A stretch of 64,000 nucleotides of DNA from Faecalibacterium prausnitzii (GCF_003287405.1 NZ_PRLD01000008.1:84753-148752); one strand, 5' to 3'; positions 8,252 through 17,367 are shown, counted from the first letter of the stretch. The notes: generated by a model from the sequence alone, not told the origin. Made by a program: numbers and translations.

Positions 8252-9010
8252 ATGCCGAATCCTATTTCTGAACAGGCTCGCGCCGCTGCTTTGGCACAGC
8301 TGGACACCGCCGAAGCTGCCCGTGAGGACATCCTTGTGCAGCACATTGCAAACGGCGTGGTCATTGACAGCCGCACCGTGCAGATCGACCCGGAGGTGGT
8401 CATTGCCCCGGGTGCTGTGATCCTTGCAGGCACCATCCTGCGGGGCAAGACGGTCATCGGCGCGGGCTGCGTCATCGGCCCCAACACCCTCATCGAGGAC
8501 AGCACCGTGGACGAGGGCACTGCCGTGAATGCCAGCCAGATCTACGGCAGCCACATCGGCCCCCACAACAACATCGGCCCCTTCACCCATGTGCGGGTGA
8601 ACACCGTCACCGACTACGGCGTGCATCTGGGCGCCTATGTGGAGACCAAAAACTCCAACTTTGCCCGCGGCAACACCGTGAGCCACCTGACCTACATCGG
8701 CGACAGCGATGTGGGCAAGTACTGCAACTTCGGCTGCGGCACCGTCACCTGCAACTACGACGGCAAGGATAAGTTCCGCACCCAGATCGGCGATTACTGC
8801 TTCATCGGCTGCAACACCAACCTTGTGGCTCCGGTCAAGGTGGGCGATGGTGCCTACACCGCCGCCGGCAGCACCATCACCAAGGACGTGCCCGCACAGG
8901 CGCTGGGCATCGCCCGGGAGCGCCAGACCAATCTGGACGGCTGGGCAGAGCCCAAGATGGAAGCCTACATCGCCAAAAAGCAGAAGCTGGAAAACGAGCA
9001 GAGCAAGTAA
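8252..9010 (+). CDS. Stand-alone GlmU-type acetyltransferase domain (left-handed beta-helix)
   Basis: The 252-residue protein matches only the C-terminal half of GlmU, which acetylates glucosamine-1-phosphate on the way to UDP-GlcNAc. Hexapeptide repeats fill residues 40-210. The GlmU catalytic and binding residues are at exactly the E. coli spacing: Arg115, Lys133, His145, Tyr148, Asn159 and Asn168 correspond to Arg333, Lys351, His363, Tyr366, Asn377 and Asn386. The N-terminal uridylyltransferase domain is absent; residues 1-35 are a short helical segment. Pth and Mfd follow, as after glmU/gcaD in many Firmicutes, which supports descent from glmU by loss or splitting of the N-domain. Substrate is inferred. 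Confidence 0.82.
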   Translation: MPNPISEQARAAALAQLDTAEAAREDILVQHIANGVVIDSRTVQIDPEVVIAPGAVILAGTILRGKTVIGAGCVIGPNTLIEDSTVDEGTAVNASQIYGSHIGPHNNIGPFTHVRVNTVTDYGVHLGAYVETKNSNFARGNTVSHLTYIGDSDVGKYCNFGCGTVTCNYDGKDKFRTQIGDYCFIGCNTNLVAPVKVGDGAYTAAGSTITKDVPAQALGIARERQTNLDGWAEPKMEAYIAKKQKLENEQSK

Positions 9011-9034
9011 CCCTCTGCCGGAAAGGAGCCACGT

Positions 9035-9556
9035 ATGAAATCTGAAAGTTTTCGCAAGCAGGCGCTGAGCCTTGTCCTTTTCTTCGCGGCTGTTGCCGCC
9101 GTGTTCGCCCTGACCCGTCTGCGCAGCGACCCCGCCAAAAAGCAGGCGGAGTTCGTGGTGCAGCAGCTGCTCTCCTGCTCCTCTGCCGTGGAGCAGGCCG
9201 TGGATGCCGCCGCGCCCGCCGGCAGTGAACCGGGGCTTGTTGCGGTAGATACTGATGGGCTGTACGCCTTTCTTCAGGCGCAGCTGGGCGATGCCATGAC
9301 AGCCGACTGCCTTGACAAGGTCATGGCGAACCGCCTGCCCACCCGCATCACTGCGCTGGCCGGGCAGTCCGGCGGCAAGCTGACACCTGCTGACCTCACC
9401 CTGAAAAAGCGCGCTGGGGCAGAAAACTGCTACGACTTTTCCGCCGCCCTGCTGACCGCCACGGACAGCACTGCCGCCGCGCAGGTGTCCGGCACCATCA
9501 CCATGGTGAAGGAGGACGGCCGCTGGAAGGCTGCTGCCATCACGCTGAACCTGTAA
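9035..9556 (+). CDS. Membrane-anchored or exported protein of unknown function
   Basis: The 173-residue product has one hydrophobic N-terminal segment (about residues 10-26, QALSLVLFFAAVAAVFAL) after a basic start, so it is an uncleaved anchor or signal peptide with the rest outside the cytoplasm. No cysteine lipobox is present. The remainder is an alanine-rich globular domain ending in a beta-rich stretch (QVSGTITMVKEDGRWKAAAITLNL) that looks like a substrate-binding or NTF2-like sheet, but I do not recognise a family. AAAGGAG precedes the ATG. It follows the GlmU-like gene by 24 bp and ends at a terminator, so the two form an operon. Confidence 0.75.
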   Translation: MKSESFRKQALSLVLFFAAVAAVFALTRLRSDPAKKQAEFVVQQLLSCSSAVEQAVDAAAPAGSEPGLVAVDTDGLYAFLQAQLGDAMTADCLDKVMANRLPTRITALAGQSGGKLTPADLTLKKRAGAENCYDFSAALLTATDSTAAAQVSGTITMVKEDGRWKAAAITLNL

Positions 9557-9567
9557 CAAGCCCTTTT

Positions 9568-9601
9568 GCCCCTGTGCCCTGCGGCACGGGGGCATTTTTT
9601 G
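9568..9601 (+). terminator. Intrinsic terminator
   Basis: GCCCCTGTGCC pairs with GGCACGGGGGC, then ATTTTTT. It separates the GlmU-like operon from pth. Confidence 0.85.
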
Positions 9602-9632
9602 CTTATAATGTATATCTTTTTGCGCGCGCGTA

Positions 9633-9641
9633 TGTTATACT
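9633..9641 (+). promoter_or_regulatory. Extended -10 promoter of pth
   Basis: TGTTATACT, 45 bp upstream of the pth start, with no clear -35 box. Confidence 0.5.
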
Positions 9642-9686
9642 TAGATGTTGTATCACACTATTATCAGGAAAAGGTATTATCATATC

Positions 9687-10265
9687 ATGAATGAAAACGA
9701 TATCTGGCTCATTGCAGGGCTGGGCAACCCCGAAGCAAAGTACGATGGCACCCGCCACAACGCCGGTTTTGCCGCGCTGGACGCGCTGGCTGATAAGTGG
9801 AACATCTCTGTGGGCAAGACCAAGTTCCAAGGTCTGTGGGGACAGGGCGAGGTGGACGGCCACAAGGTGGTGTTGCTGAAGCCCCTGACCTACATGAACC
9901 TCTCCGGCGATTCCATCGCCCCCATGGCAGGCTTTTTCAAGATTCCCGCCGACCATGTGCTGGTGCTGTGCGATGACATTACGCAGGCACCCGGCAAGCT
10001 GCGCATCCGTCCCTCCGGCTCTGCGGGCGGGCATAACGGCCTGAAAAGCATCATTGCCCGGCTGGGCGGGGAGAACTTCCCCCGCATCCGCATCGGCATC
10101 GGCGCAAAGCCCCACCCGGACTACGACCTTGCCGCATGGGTTCTGGGCAAGTTCCCGCCGGAGGACGCCAAGGCCATCACCGACCGCTACCCCGACCTTG
10201 AAGCCGCCGCAAAGCTTATCATGGACGGTAAGCTCAGTCTGGCACAGAGCAAGTATAACGGGTAA
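9687..10265 (+). CDS. pth: Peptidyl-tRNA hydrolase
   Basis: Pth cleaves peptidyl-tRNA released by stalled ribosomes and recycles tRNA. The 192-residue product has the family blocks GLGNPEAKYDGTRHN (with the catalytic His), KPLTYMNLSG, LCDDITQAPGKLRIRPSGSAGGHNGLKSI and FPRIRIGIGAKPH. Length is typical. The ATG at 9687 is preferred over one 14 codons upstream because homology starts with MNENDIWLIAGLGNP. mfd lies downstream, but a family A repeat and a composite repeat separate them by about 400 bp. Confidence 0.97.
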   Translation: MNENDIWLIAGLGNPEAKYDGTRHNAGFAALDALADKWNISVGKTKFQGLWGQGEVDGHKVVLLKPLTYMNLSGDSIAPMAGFFKIPADHVLVLCDDITQAPGKLRIRPSGSAGGHNGLKSIIARLGGENFPRIRIGIGAKPHPDYDLAAWVLGKFPPEDAKAITDRYPDLEAAAKLIMDGKLSLAQSKYNG

Positions 10266-10302
10266 AATCTCTCCTTGAGATGGTTTGCTTCCCGCAAGCG
10301 TC

Positions 10303-10465
10303 CTCGCCCTCTCCGTCAAAGCCTGACGACTTTGCCAGCTCTCCCAAAGGGAGAGCCTCTGGCGAAACCGTATACTTTGCTCTTGAACCAGGAACTATAC
10401 CGGCCTGCCAAGGCCTCTCCCTTTGGGAGAGGTGGCATGGCGTAAGCCGTGACGGAGAGGGCGAG
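10303..10465. repeat. Palindromic repeat family A, copy 2
   Basis: This 163-bp copy has outer arms CTCGCCCTCTCCGTCA and TGACGGAGAGGGCGAG, which pair over at least 16 bp, inner palindromes CTCTCCCAAAGGGAGAG and CTCTCCCTTTGGGAGAG, and a longer centre than the other copies. It lies in the pth-mfd gap. Confidence 0.85.
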
Positions 10466-10510
10466 CCCGCTAATCGCCGCGCGACTGTTTCCGCAGGAAA
10501 CCAGCGCGGC

Positions 10511-10652
10511 AGCTGCCGTTTGCCTTTACGACCCCACCCGTGAAAAAGCAATTCAGGAAAATCCGCAGATTTTCCTGAATTGCAAAATATAAATCATTTT
10601 TCCGCTGATTATGCGCAGAGAAACGCGGAGCGCATTTTTAATGGTCATCCTA
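10511..10652 (+). repeat. Composite repeat family 2, copy 1
   Basis: The order is CTGCCGTTT, ACGACCCCACCCGTGAAAA, a 14-bp hairpin whose loop contains CCGCAG, an AT tract, then TTTTTCCGCTGA and an imperfect palindrome ATGCGCAGAG..GCGCAT. The same order recurs at 29424 and, inverted, at 36170. It ends just before the mfd Shine-Dalgarno. The hairpin lacks a T tract, so terminator activity for pth is uncertain. Confidence 0.75.
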
Positions 10653-10672
10653 GCAGGAAAGGAGGTTTTTCC

Positions 10673-13600
10673 ATGTACGAAGCCTTACTCAAAGCCACAC
10701 CGGAATATCAGAAGGTCGCCGCAAGCTTTGGCTCGGCAGGGCCGGCGGCGCTGTTCGGTCTGCCGCCCGCAGGCCGGGCGCTGCTGTATGCCGCCCTGCA
10801 AAAGGACCTTGGGCGCACGCTCTGCATCGTGACCCCCGGCGAGGCCGAAGCCACCCACTTTGCGGACGACCTCAAGGCGCTGGGGCTTACTGCTGCGGTG
10901 TTCCCGCCCCGGGACTTTATGCTGCGCCCGGTGGAGGGTGCAGGCCGCGAATACGAGTACCGCCGCCTTTCGGTGCTGGGTGCACTGGCAGGCGGGCGGC
11001 TGCAGGCCGTCTGCGTGCCCGCCGAAGCCCTTTTGCAGTACACCGTGCCCCGGGCAGAATTCATCCAGAACACCCTCACCTTAAAGCCCGGCATGGTGTA
11101 TAACCGCGAAGCGCTGGTGGCGCGGCTGTTTGCCGCCGGGTATGTGCGGCGCAGTCAGGTGGACGGCCCGGGGCAGTTCAGCGTGCGCGGCGATATCGTG
11201 GATATCTACGCGCCGGATATGCGTCAGCCCGCCCGCGTGGAGTACTGGGACGACGAGATCGACTCCATGTCCTCCTTTGACCTGCTGACCCAGCGGCGGG
11301 ACGGCGCACTGGAAAAAATATACCTCTCCCCTGCCCGCGAGGTGCTGTTCGGCAGCACTGCCGAGACCGCCGAGGCGCTGCGCAATGCCATCAAAAAGGC
11401 GCGCGGCAAGCGCCGCACCGCGCTGGAAAAGGCCACCGAAGCCGACCTTTCCCAGCTGGATTCCGGCATGATGCCGGAATCCATGGATAAATATTACGGC
11501 ATCCGCTACCCTGCCCCGGCCACGCTGCTGGATCATCTGGACGCACCGCTGTTCATTCTGGACGAAGTGGGCGGCATCCGGGATGCCCAGAAAGCCACCG
11601 AGTTCCGCCGCAGCGAGGAGCTGACCGGGCTGCTGGAGGAGGGCGTGCTCTGCCCCGGGCTGGATGTGCTGTACCAGACCATGGATGATCTTGTCATTGC
11701 CGCCCAGAACCACAGCACCCTGCTGTGCGAGAATTTCCTGCGCGGGATGAACGAGTTCAAGCTGAAGGATCTCATCAACGCCGAAGCCTTTGCCGCCCCC
11801 AACTGGAACGGCGACCTTGCCTCCCTGCGGGAGGATCTCGACCCGCTCATCGCCCAAGGCTACGCCGTTACCCTGTTTGCCGGTACGCCCAAGGGCGCAG
11901 CTGCCCTGACCCGCGACCTTGCCGACAAGGGCTATTCCGTGAGCATGAGCCGGGATGTGCGCCCCGCCAAGGGCATTTTGCAGGTGCTGCCCGGACACCT
12001 GACCGCCGGGTGTACCTTCCCCTTTGCCCACGCAGCGGTGCTTTCCAGCCGCCGCCACGGGCTGGACGAGGAAGCCGCCGCCGAAGCCAAAAAGCGCAAG
12101 AAGAATAAAAACGCCCTGTCCAGCCTTTCGGATATCAAGCCCGGGGACTATGTGGTGCACCAGAGCCACGGCATCGGGATGTACGCCGGTATCCAGCGGT
12201 TAGAGGTACAGGGCGCTACCAAGGACTACCTCAAGGTGCAGTATTCCGGCTCGGACGTGCTGTATGTGCCGGTGACCCAGCTGGACCTGCTCAGCCGCTA
12301 CACCGCCCCCGGCGACGAGGAAAAGGTAAAGCTTGCAAAGCTGGGCGGCACCGAGTGGCAGCGCACCCGCGCCAAGGTGAAAAAGGCCACCGAGGAGATG
12401 GCGCAGGAGCTGATCGAGCTTTACGCCCGCCGCCGTCAGGCCACGGGCTACGCCTTCCCGCCGGACGGCGACTGGCAGCGGGACTTTGAGACCCGCTTTG
12501 ACTACGACGAGACCGACGACCAGCTGCACGCCACCGCCGAGATCAAGCAGGACATGGAAAAAGGCTACCCCATGGATCGGCTGCTCTGCGGCGATGTGGG
12601 CGTGGGCAAGACCGAGGTGGCGCTGCGCGCCGCCTTCAAGTGCATCATGGGCGGCAAGCAGTGCGCCCTGCTGGCACCCACCACCCTGCTGGCGTGGCAG
12701 CACTACAACACCCTGCTCTCCCGCATGGAGGCTTTTCCGGTGAAGATCGGGATGCTGTCCCGCTTCCGCACCGCAAAGCAGCAAAAGGAGACGTTGCGCG
12801 GCTTACAGGCCGGCAGCGTGGATATCGTGGTGGGCACCCACCGGCTGCTCTCTAAAGACGTAAAGTTCCACGACCTCGGCCTTGTCATCATTGATGAGGA
12901 ACAGCGCTTTGGGGTGAAGCACAAGGAAAAGCTGAAGGAGAACTTCATCGGGGTGGATATGCTCACCCTGTCGGCCACCCCCATCCCCCGCACCCTGAAC
13001 ATGGCCATGAGCGGCATCCGGGATCTTTCCACCATCGAGCAGCCGCCCATCGAGCGGCAGCCGGTGGAGACTTTTGTGCTGGAATATAACGACGTTATCC
13101 TTGCCGAAGCCATGAAGAAAGAGCTTGCCCGGGGCGGGCAGGTGTACTACCTGCACAACCGGGTGGACAACATTGAATCCTGCGCCGCCCATGTCAGCCA
13201 GATGGTGCCGGGTGCGCGGGTAGGCATTGCCCACGGCAAGATGACCGAAGAAGAGCTGAACCCCGTGTGGCAGCACCTGCTGAACGGCGAGATCGACATT
13301 CTGGTCTGCACCACCCTCATCGAGACCGGCATTGATGTGCGCAACTGCAACACCCTCATCATTGAGGATGCCGACCGCATGGGTCTGGCGCAGCTGTACC
13401 AGATCCGCGGGCGGGTAGGACGCTCCGGCCGCAAGGCCTACGCCTACTTCACCTTCCGCCGGGACAAGACCCTGACCGATATCGCCCAGAAGCGGCTTTC
13501 CGCCATCCGGGAGTTTACCGCTTTCGGCTCCGGCTTCCGCATCGCCATGCGGGATCTGCAGATCCGCGGCGCGGGCAGTCTGCTGGGGCACAGCCAGCAC

Positions 13601-14149
13601 GGCCACATGGAAGCCGTGGGCTACGACCTCTACGTCAAAATGCTGGGACAGGCCATCTCCCGGGCACGGGGCGAGCCTGTCCAGCGGGACAAGAGCGATT
13701 GTCTTGTGGACCTGCGGGTGGACGCCTTCATCCCGGAAAAGTATATCCCGGACGGCGCGGGGCGCATCGAAGCTTACAAGCGCATTGCCGCCATCCAGAC
13801 CCCGGAGGACGCCGCCGATGTGCTGGACGAGCTCATTGACCGCTACGGTGACCCGCCGCCCTCAGTGAGCGATCTGGTCAACGTCTCCCTCGTCCGCGTG
13901 CAGGCCGCCGCCGTGGGCGTGTATGAGGTGACTCAGAAGAAGGACACCCTCGTGCTGAATCTGGAAACGCTGGAACTTGCCATGATCCGCGGCCTGCTGC
14001 AGGCTTTCAATGGCCGTGTCACCGCCGGAGCGGGCACAAAGCCCTATCTCTCGGTGGTATTGCAGCCGGACGAAAAGCCGCTGGAACTGCTGCAAAGCAT
14101 CCTGAAAGCCATGGATGCCATTTTGAACAACAAGGAGCCAAACCAATGA
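10673..14149 (+). CDS. mfd: Transcription-repair coupling factor
   Basis: Mfd removes RNA polymerase stalled at DNA damage and recruits UvrA. The 1158-residue protein has a UvrB-like N-terminal region, the RNA-polymerase-interacting segment around DYVVHQSHGIGMYAGI, and a RecG-like translocase with Walker A GDVGVGKTEVALRAAF and the helicase box DEEQRFGVKHKEK, ending in a TRCF C-terminal domain. Length is typical. The ATG with GGAGG 8 bp upstream is used; the frame is open for 31 codons before it through repeat DNA. The stop overlaps the next start by 4 bp, so the PrsA-like lipoprotein is translationally coupled. Confidence 0.98.
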   Translation: MYEALLKATPEYQKVAASFGSAGPAALFGLPPAGRALLYAALQKDLGRTLCIVTPGEAEATHFADDLKALGLTAAVFPPRDFMLRPVEGAGREYEYRRLSVLGALAGGRLQAVCVPAEALLQYTVPRAEFIQNTLTLKPGMVYNREALVARLFAAGYVRRSQVDGPGQFSVRGDIVDIYAPDMRQPARVEYWDDEIDSMSSFDLLTQRRDGALEKIYLSPAREVLFGSTAETAEALRNAIKKARGKRRTALEKATEADLSQLDSGMMPESMDKYYGIRYPAPATLLDHLDAPLFILDEVGGIRDAQKATEFRRSEELTGLLEEGVLCPGLDVLYQTMDDLVIAAQNHSTLLCENFLRGMNEFKLKDLINAEAFAAPNWNGDLASLREDLDPLIAQGYAVTLFAGTPKGAAALTRDLADKGYSVSMSRDVRPAKGILQVLPGHLTAGCTFPFAHAAVLSSRRHGLDEEAAAEAKKRKKNKNALSSLSDIKPGDYVVHQSHGIGMYAGIQRLEVQGATKDYLKVQYSGSDVLYVPVTQLDLLSRYTAPGDEEKVKLAKLGGTEWQRTRAKVKKATEEMAQELIELYARRRQATGYAFPPDGDWQRDFETRFDYDETDDQLHATAEIKQDMEKGYPMDRLLCGDVGVGKTEVALRAAFKCIMGGKQCALLAPTTLLAWQHYNTLLSRMEAFPVKIGMLSRFRTAKQQKETLRGLQAGSVDIVVGTHRLLSKDVKFHDLGLVIIDEEQRFGVKHKEKLKENFIGVDMLTLSATPIPRTLNMAMSGIRDLSTIEQPPIERQPVETFVLEYNDVILAEAMKKELARGGQVYYLHNRVDNIESCAAHVSQMVPGARVGIAHGKMTEEELNPVWQHLLNGEIDILVCTTLIETGIDVRNCNTLIIEDADRMGLAQLYQIRGRVGRSGRKAYAYFTFRRDKTLTDIAQKRLSAIREFTAFGSGFRIAMRDLQIRGAGSLLGHSQHGHMEAVGYDLYVKMLGQAISRARGEPVQRDKSDCLVDLRVDAFIPEKYIPDGAGRIEAYKRIAAIQTPEDAADVLDELIDRYGDPPPSVSDLVNVSLVRVQAAAVGVYEVTQKKDTLVLNLETLELAMIRGLLQAFNGRVTAGAGTKPYLSVVLQPDEKPLELLQSILKAMDAILNNKEPNQ

Positions 14150-15264
14150 AAAAGAAACTGCTTGCGCTGGTATGCGCACTTGCACTGACCGTCAGCCTTG
14201 TAGGCTGTGTATTCTCCACCCCGGACACCGTGGGCAAGATCGGCGATTTTGAGGTGACCAGCGGCTTATATCTGCTGGCGCAGTACGATGCCTATCAGCA
14301 GGCTGCACAGCTGGCAGGCTCTGAGCAGGACGCCAGCAAGGTAAAGTCCTTCCTTAAGGCCACCATCACCACCGATGCCGACACCGGCGAGACCGCCGTG
14401 GTAAAGGACTATGTGGCGCAAAAGACCCTTGAGACCCTGCAGACCCTTGCCGCTGTGGATGCCCGCTTTACCGAGCTGGGCGGCGAGCTGACCGAGGAGC
14501 AGAAGTCCGCCGCCGACAGCTACGCCCAGCAGCTGATGGATAACTACGGCGACACCTACACCGCCAACGGCATCGGGCTGGAGACTTTGAAGCTGTTCCA
14601 GCAGCTGCAGTACAAGCACACCCTGCTGCTGGATCTTGTCTACGGTAAAAACGGCGAGACCCCTGTGGAGGACGGCGAGCTGACCGAGCATCTGGACAGC
14701 ACCATGTACGAGATCGGCTTTATCACCGTACCGCTGTACAACACCAGCACCTTCGCCTTTGCCAGCGATGACCAGAAGGCCGAGATGCTCTCCCTTGCCC
14801 AGAAAGCTGCGGACAGCTACAACGCCAGCGCCCCGGAGGACACTTCCAGCCAGCTGACCGCCTTTAACAGCATCGCAAGCCGCGCACTGACCGGGATCTG
14901 TGCTGTGCTGGATGCAGAGGTTCCCTCCACCAGCACCCTGCAGACCGACCTGCTGAGCGAAAGCGACCTGACCGACGCCTTTACACAGGAGGGTGCCGCC
15001 GATACCCTGCGCGGCCTTGCCTATGGGCAGGCAGCCGCCATCCAGTACTCCGGCTATGCCCTGATGCTGGCCGTCCGTCTGGACCCGCTGGGCGTTTCCA
15101 CGCTGGATGCTCTGCGCAGCCAGATCCTGAGCGACCTGAAGGGCGAGGAGCTGGACGACGCCCTTGCCGCCTACGGTGCCCAGCTGGCGAGCACCCTGAG
15201 CAGCTCTGCCATGAGCAAACTGCCCGCCGCCAAGATCGTGAACGCCACCAGCGCCAACAGCTGA
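14146..15264 (+). CDS. PrsA/SurA-like lipoprotein foldase
   Basis: The 372-residue lipoprotein has signal MKKKLLALVCALALTVSLVGC with lipobox LVGC (Cys21), then a SurA/PrsA-type N-terminal chaperone region (VGKIGDFEVTSGLYLLAQYDAYQQ). A clear parvulin PPIase motif is not visible; the region near YEIGFITVPLY may be its remnant. It would act outside the membrane on exported proteins. The ATG overlaps the mfd stop (ATGA), a common mfd-prsA arrangement in Clostridia. PPIase activity is doubtful; chaperone function is inferred from the family. Confidence 0.75.
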   Translation: MKKKLLALVCALALTVSLVGCVFSTPDTVGKIGDFEVTSGLYLLAQYDAYQQAAQLAGSEQDASKVKSFLKATITTDADTGETAVVKDYVAQKTLETLQTLAAVDARFTELGGELTEEQKSAADSYAQQLMDNYGDTYTANGIGLETLKLFQQLQYKHTLLLDLVYGKNGETPVEDGELTEHLDSTMYEIGFITVPLYNTSTFAFASDDQKAEMLSLAQKAADSYNASAPEDTSSQLTAFNSIASRALTGICAVLDAEVPSTSTLQTDLLSESDLTDAFTQEGAADTLRGLAYGQAAAIQYSGYALMLAVRLDPLGVSTLDALRSQILSDLKGEELDDALAAYGAQLASTLSSSAMSKLPAAKIVNATSANS

Positions 15265-15282
15265 TAACAGTATAAAAATCGC

Positions 15283-15317
15283 AAAATGGGGTCGGGAAAA
15301 ATCCCGACCCCATTTTT
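15283..15317 (+). terminator. Intrinsic terminator of mfd operon
   Basis: AATGGGGTCGGGA pairs with TCCCGACCCCATT, followed by a T run. Confidence 0.9.
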
Positions 15318-15331
15318 TATTATAGAACTAC

Positions 15332-15378
15332 AAAGCAGACCCGGCAGGCTCTTTCGGAGCCGGTGCCGGGTCTGCTTT
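15332..15378. terminator. Hairpin, probable terminator of the convergent minus-strand gene
   Basis: AAAGCAGACCCGGCA pairs with TGCCGGGTCTGCTTT around an inner GGCTC..GAGCC hairpin. It lies about 50 bp past the stop of the esterase-MBL gene. Confidence 0.65.
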
Positions 15379-15430
15379 ATATGTTAGAAAGTCAGGGAAT
15401 GCCGCCAAGGAAACAGAGTCTTAGCGTACA

Positions 15431-17074
15431 TCACTTCTCGTTCTCGTAGCTGAGGACAGCGTAGGGGTAGAAGATGTTGGCATCCAAGTAGCCTGCCCAG
15501 CGGCCGGGCTTGCGGGTGTAGTAGCCGATGGGAATATCGCCCCGGATGACGCCCTTAACCAGAATGAGCATATGGCGGAGGTACTCCACGCTGAAGGGGT
15601 TCAGGTTCTCCCAGTGGCCCGTCAGCAGCTCGTAGTCCACATCCTCGTTCCGCAGCAGCACCTCTGCCATGAAGTGCTCCAGACTCGGCAGATAGGTGTC
15701 GGTGGCAGCTTCCATCATGAACAGGTCGCCAGAACCAACGGCGTCACCGGTAAAGATGTAGTCCTTGTAGAAGAACACCACAGAGCCCTTGGTGTGGCCC
15801 GGCACGTCCACCACTTCCAGCTCCTCAGAGCCGATGCGGACCGTGTCACCATCTACGATGTTCACCAGCTTCAGGTCCTCGGCGGTGAGACCGAAGAATT
15901 TCTGCATGCTGGAGATCAGGTCCTCCCGGTCATCGGGGTGGATATAGGTGCGGCGGACCTTGCCGGACTTCAGCAGGGAGGGAATGCCCAGAATGTGGTC
16001 GCCGTGCTTATGGGTCAGCAGGATATCCAGCTCTGCGTCAGGGTTGGTCAGCACGTTCTCCCGCAGGTAGGCGTAGAGGTCTGCTGCGCCGGAGCCGCCC
16101 ATGGCGGTGTCAATGACCAGGGCTTCCTTGCCCAGATCCAGCACCCACAGGGTGTCCATGCCAAAGTCCATAACACGGGTGATGTTGTACTTTACCGGGT
16201 AGTGACTGAACATCATGTTGGGGTTTAGCTTGCCGTGCTGGGTCCGGGTGAGGGACTGGGTGAACATCCAGTTATAGGGGGTGCCGATGCTGTACACCCG
16301 CTCCCAGACCTTGTGGGGCTCCGGCATGGAACCGGCGGTAAAGCCCTCGTACTTCACGCAGGAGCAGCCGGCATCCTTCAGGGCCTGCACAGCCTTGGCG
16401 GTCTCAGCCTCGGGCATCTCGGGGTCATCCTTGCAGTGGTAGGCCCAGACAGGGGTGTTCTTGATGGCCTCAAAGGCGCCGGGGACGTTGTACCACTGGG
16501 CAGGCACCATGCCGCACATGGGGATGGCAGCGGCAAAGTAGTAGGGGTAGGCCAGGATCATGTTCCAGACACCGGTACCGCCCATGGACATACCCTCGAT
16601 GTAGATACGGTCCGGGTCGATGCGGTGGGCAGCCACATAGCTGTCGATAGCAGACTTCAAGGCCGTAACGGTGTCCGGGTCGGTCCAGTTCTTGCCGGGG
16701 CACTGGGGTGCAAACAGGTAGGTGGGGTTCTTCTGGATCATTTCGTCAGAAATGTAGAAGGTGGCACCGTCGTTGGCGGTAAGCTGGGTGCCGTTGGGGC
16801 CCACACCGTCCTCACCGTGGAGGAAAACGATCAGGGGCAGCTTCCCCTTCAGGGCAGGGGCGTAACGGCGAGGGTTGTAGGCATAGTACTCCACCCCGGC
16901 AGCACTGCCGGCCTTGAAACGCTTGGCCAGCGCATTGCGGTCGGGGCTGTCCACCTTGACCAGACAGTTCTGGTCGGCGTCCTGGGCAAAGGCGATGCCA
17001 CTGGTGCCCAGCACACTGGCAACAGCTGTAAAGGCGGCGGTGCTACGCATAAAGTCACGTCTGCTCAGTTCCAT
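15431..17074 (-). CDS. Tat-exported fusion of an alpha/beta-hydrolase esterase and a metallo-beta-lactamase domain
   Basis: The 547-residue protein begins with a twin-arginine signal (SRRDFMRS, hydrophobic stretch, cleavage near AFAQ at residues 28-31). Residues 60-275 form a PHB-depolymerase/acetyl-xylan-esterase-like hydrolase with nucleophile motif GMSMGG (Ser163), likely Asp216/217 and His254. Residues 290-520 form a metallo-beta-lactamase fold with HKHGDH (355-360), GHTKGS, FTGDAVGS and a final GHWENL, so the metal site looks complete. Two hydrolases on one exported chain suggest sequential cleavage of one substrate, perhaps an esterified glycan or lactone; that is inference. It has its own promoter. 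The Tat genes are at 42.3-44.0 kb. Confidence 0.85.
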   Translation of the reverse strand: MELSRRDFMRSTAAFTAVASVLGTSGIAFAQDADQNCLVKVDSPDRNALAKRFKAGSAAGVEYYAYNPRRYAPALKGKLPLIVFLHGEDGVGPNGTQLTANDGATFYISDEMIQKNPTYLFAPQCPGKNWTDPDTVTALKSAIDSYVAAHRIDPDRIYIEGMSMGGTGVWNMILAYPYYFAAAIPMCGMVPAQWYNVPGAFEAIKNTPVWAYHCKDDPEMPEAETAKAVQALKDAGCSCVKYEGFTAGSMPEPHKVWERVYSIGTPYNWMFTQSLTRTQHGKLNPNMMFSHYPVKYNITRVMDFGMDTLWVLDLGKEALVIDTAMGGSGAADLYAYLRENVLTNPDAELDILLTHKHGDHILGIPSLLKSGKVRRTYIHPDDREDLISSMQKFFGLTAEDLKLVNIVDGDTVRIGSEELEVVDVPGHTKGSVVFFYKDYIFTGDAVGSGDLFMMEAATDTYLPSLEHFMAEVLLRNEDVDYELLTGHWENLNPFSVEYLRHMLILVKGVIRGDIPIGYYTRKPGRWAGYLDANIFYPYAVLSYENEK

Positions 17075-17168
17075 GGTCTTTTCTCCTTTTCTTAGTCGAA
17101 AAAATGAATACAGTTTGTGAATGCCGTACGGAAATCCCTCACCATATCAGATGAGAGTTGTCGTTAAT

Positions 17169-17197
17169 ATATTAATATATCAGAAAAGCACTGTCAA
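17169..17197 (-). promoter_or_regulatory. Predicted strong promoter of the esterase-MBL gene
   Basis: TTGACA, 17-bp spacer, TAATAT on the minus strand. The -10 lies in an ATATTAATATAT palindrome that could bind a regulator. Start codon is about 90 bp downstream. Confidence 0.75.
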
Positions 17198-17320
17198 GAA
17201 TGCGCCAAAAACTTTGGAGAAGGCTCTAAGCCGGGCTGTCGGGGTTTGTCAAAAATGACGAAGTCCATCCTGCCAAAAAGGGGCCGTTGTAAAATAGCTC
17301 TCTGAAAAAATATGCACAAA

Positions 17321-17367
17321 ACCCGGAACCTTTTCAGGGCCAAAATGGCTCAAAAAGGGTTCCGGGT
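17321..17367 (-). terminator. Hairpin past the GH2 gene
   Basis: ACCCGGAACC..TTTT pairs with AAAA..GGTTCCGGGT, with a T-rich 3' side on the minus strand. No plus-strand gene precedes it, so it probably ends the GH2 transcript. Confidence 0.55.
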
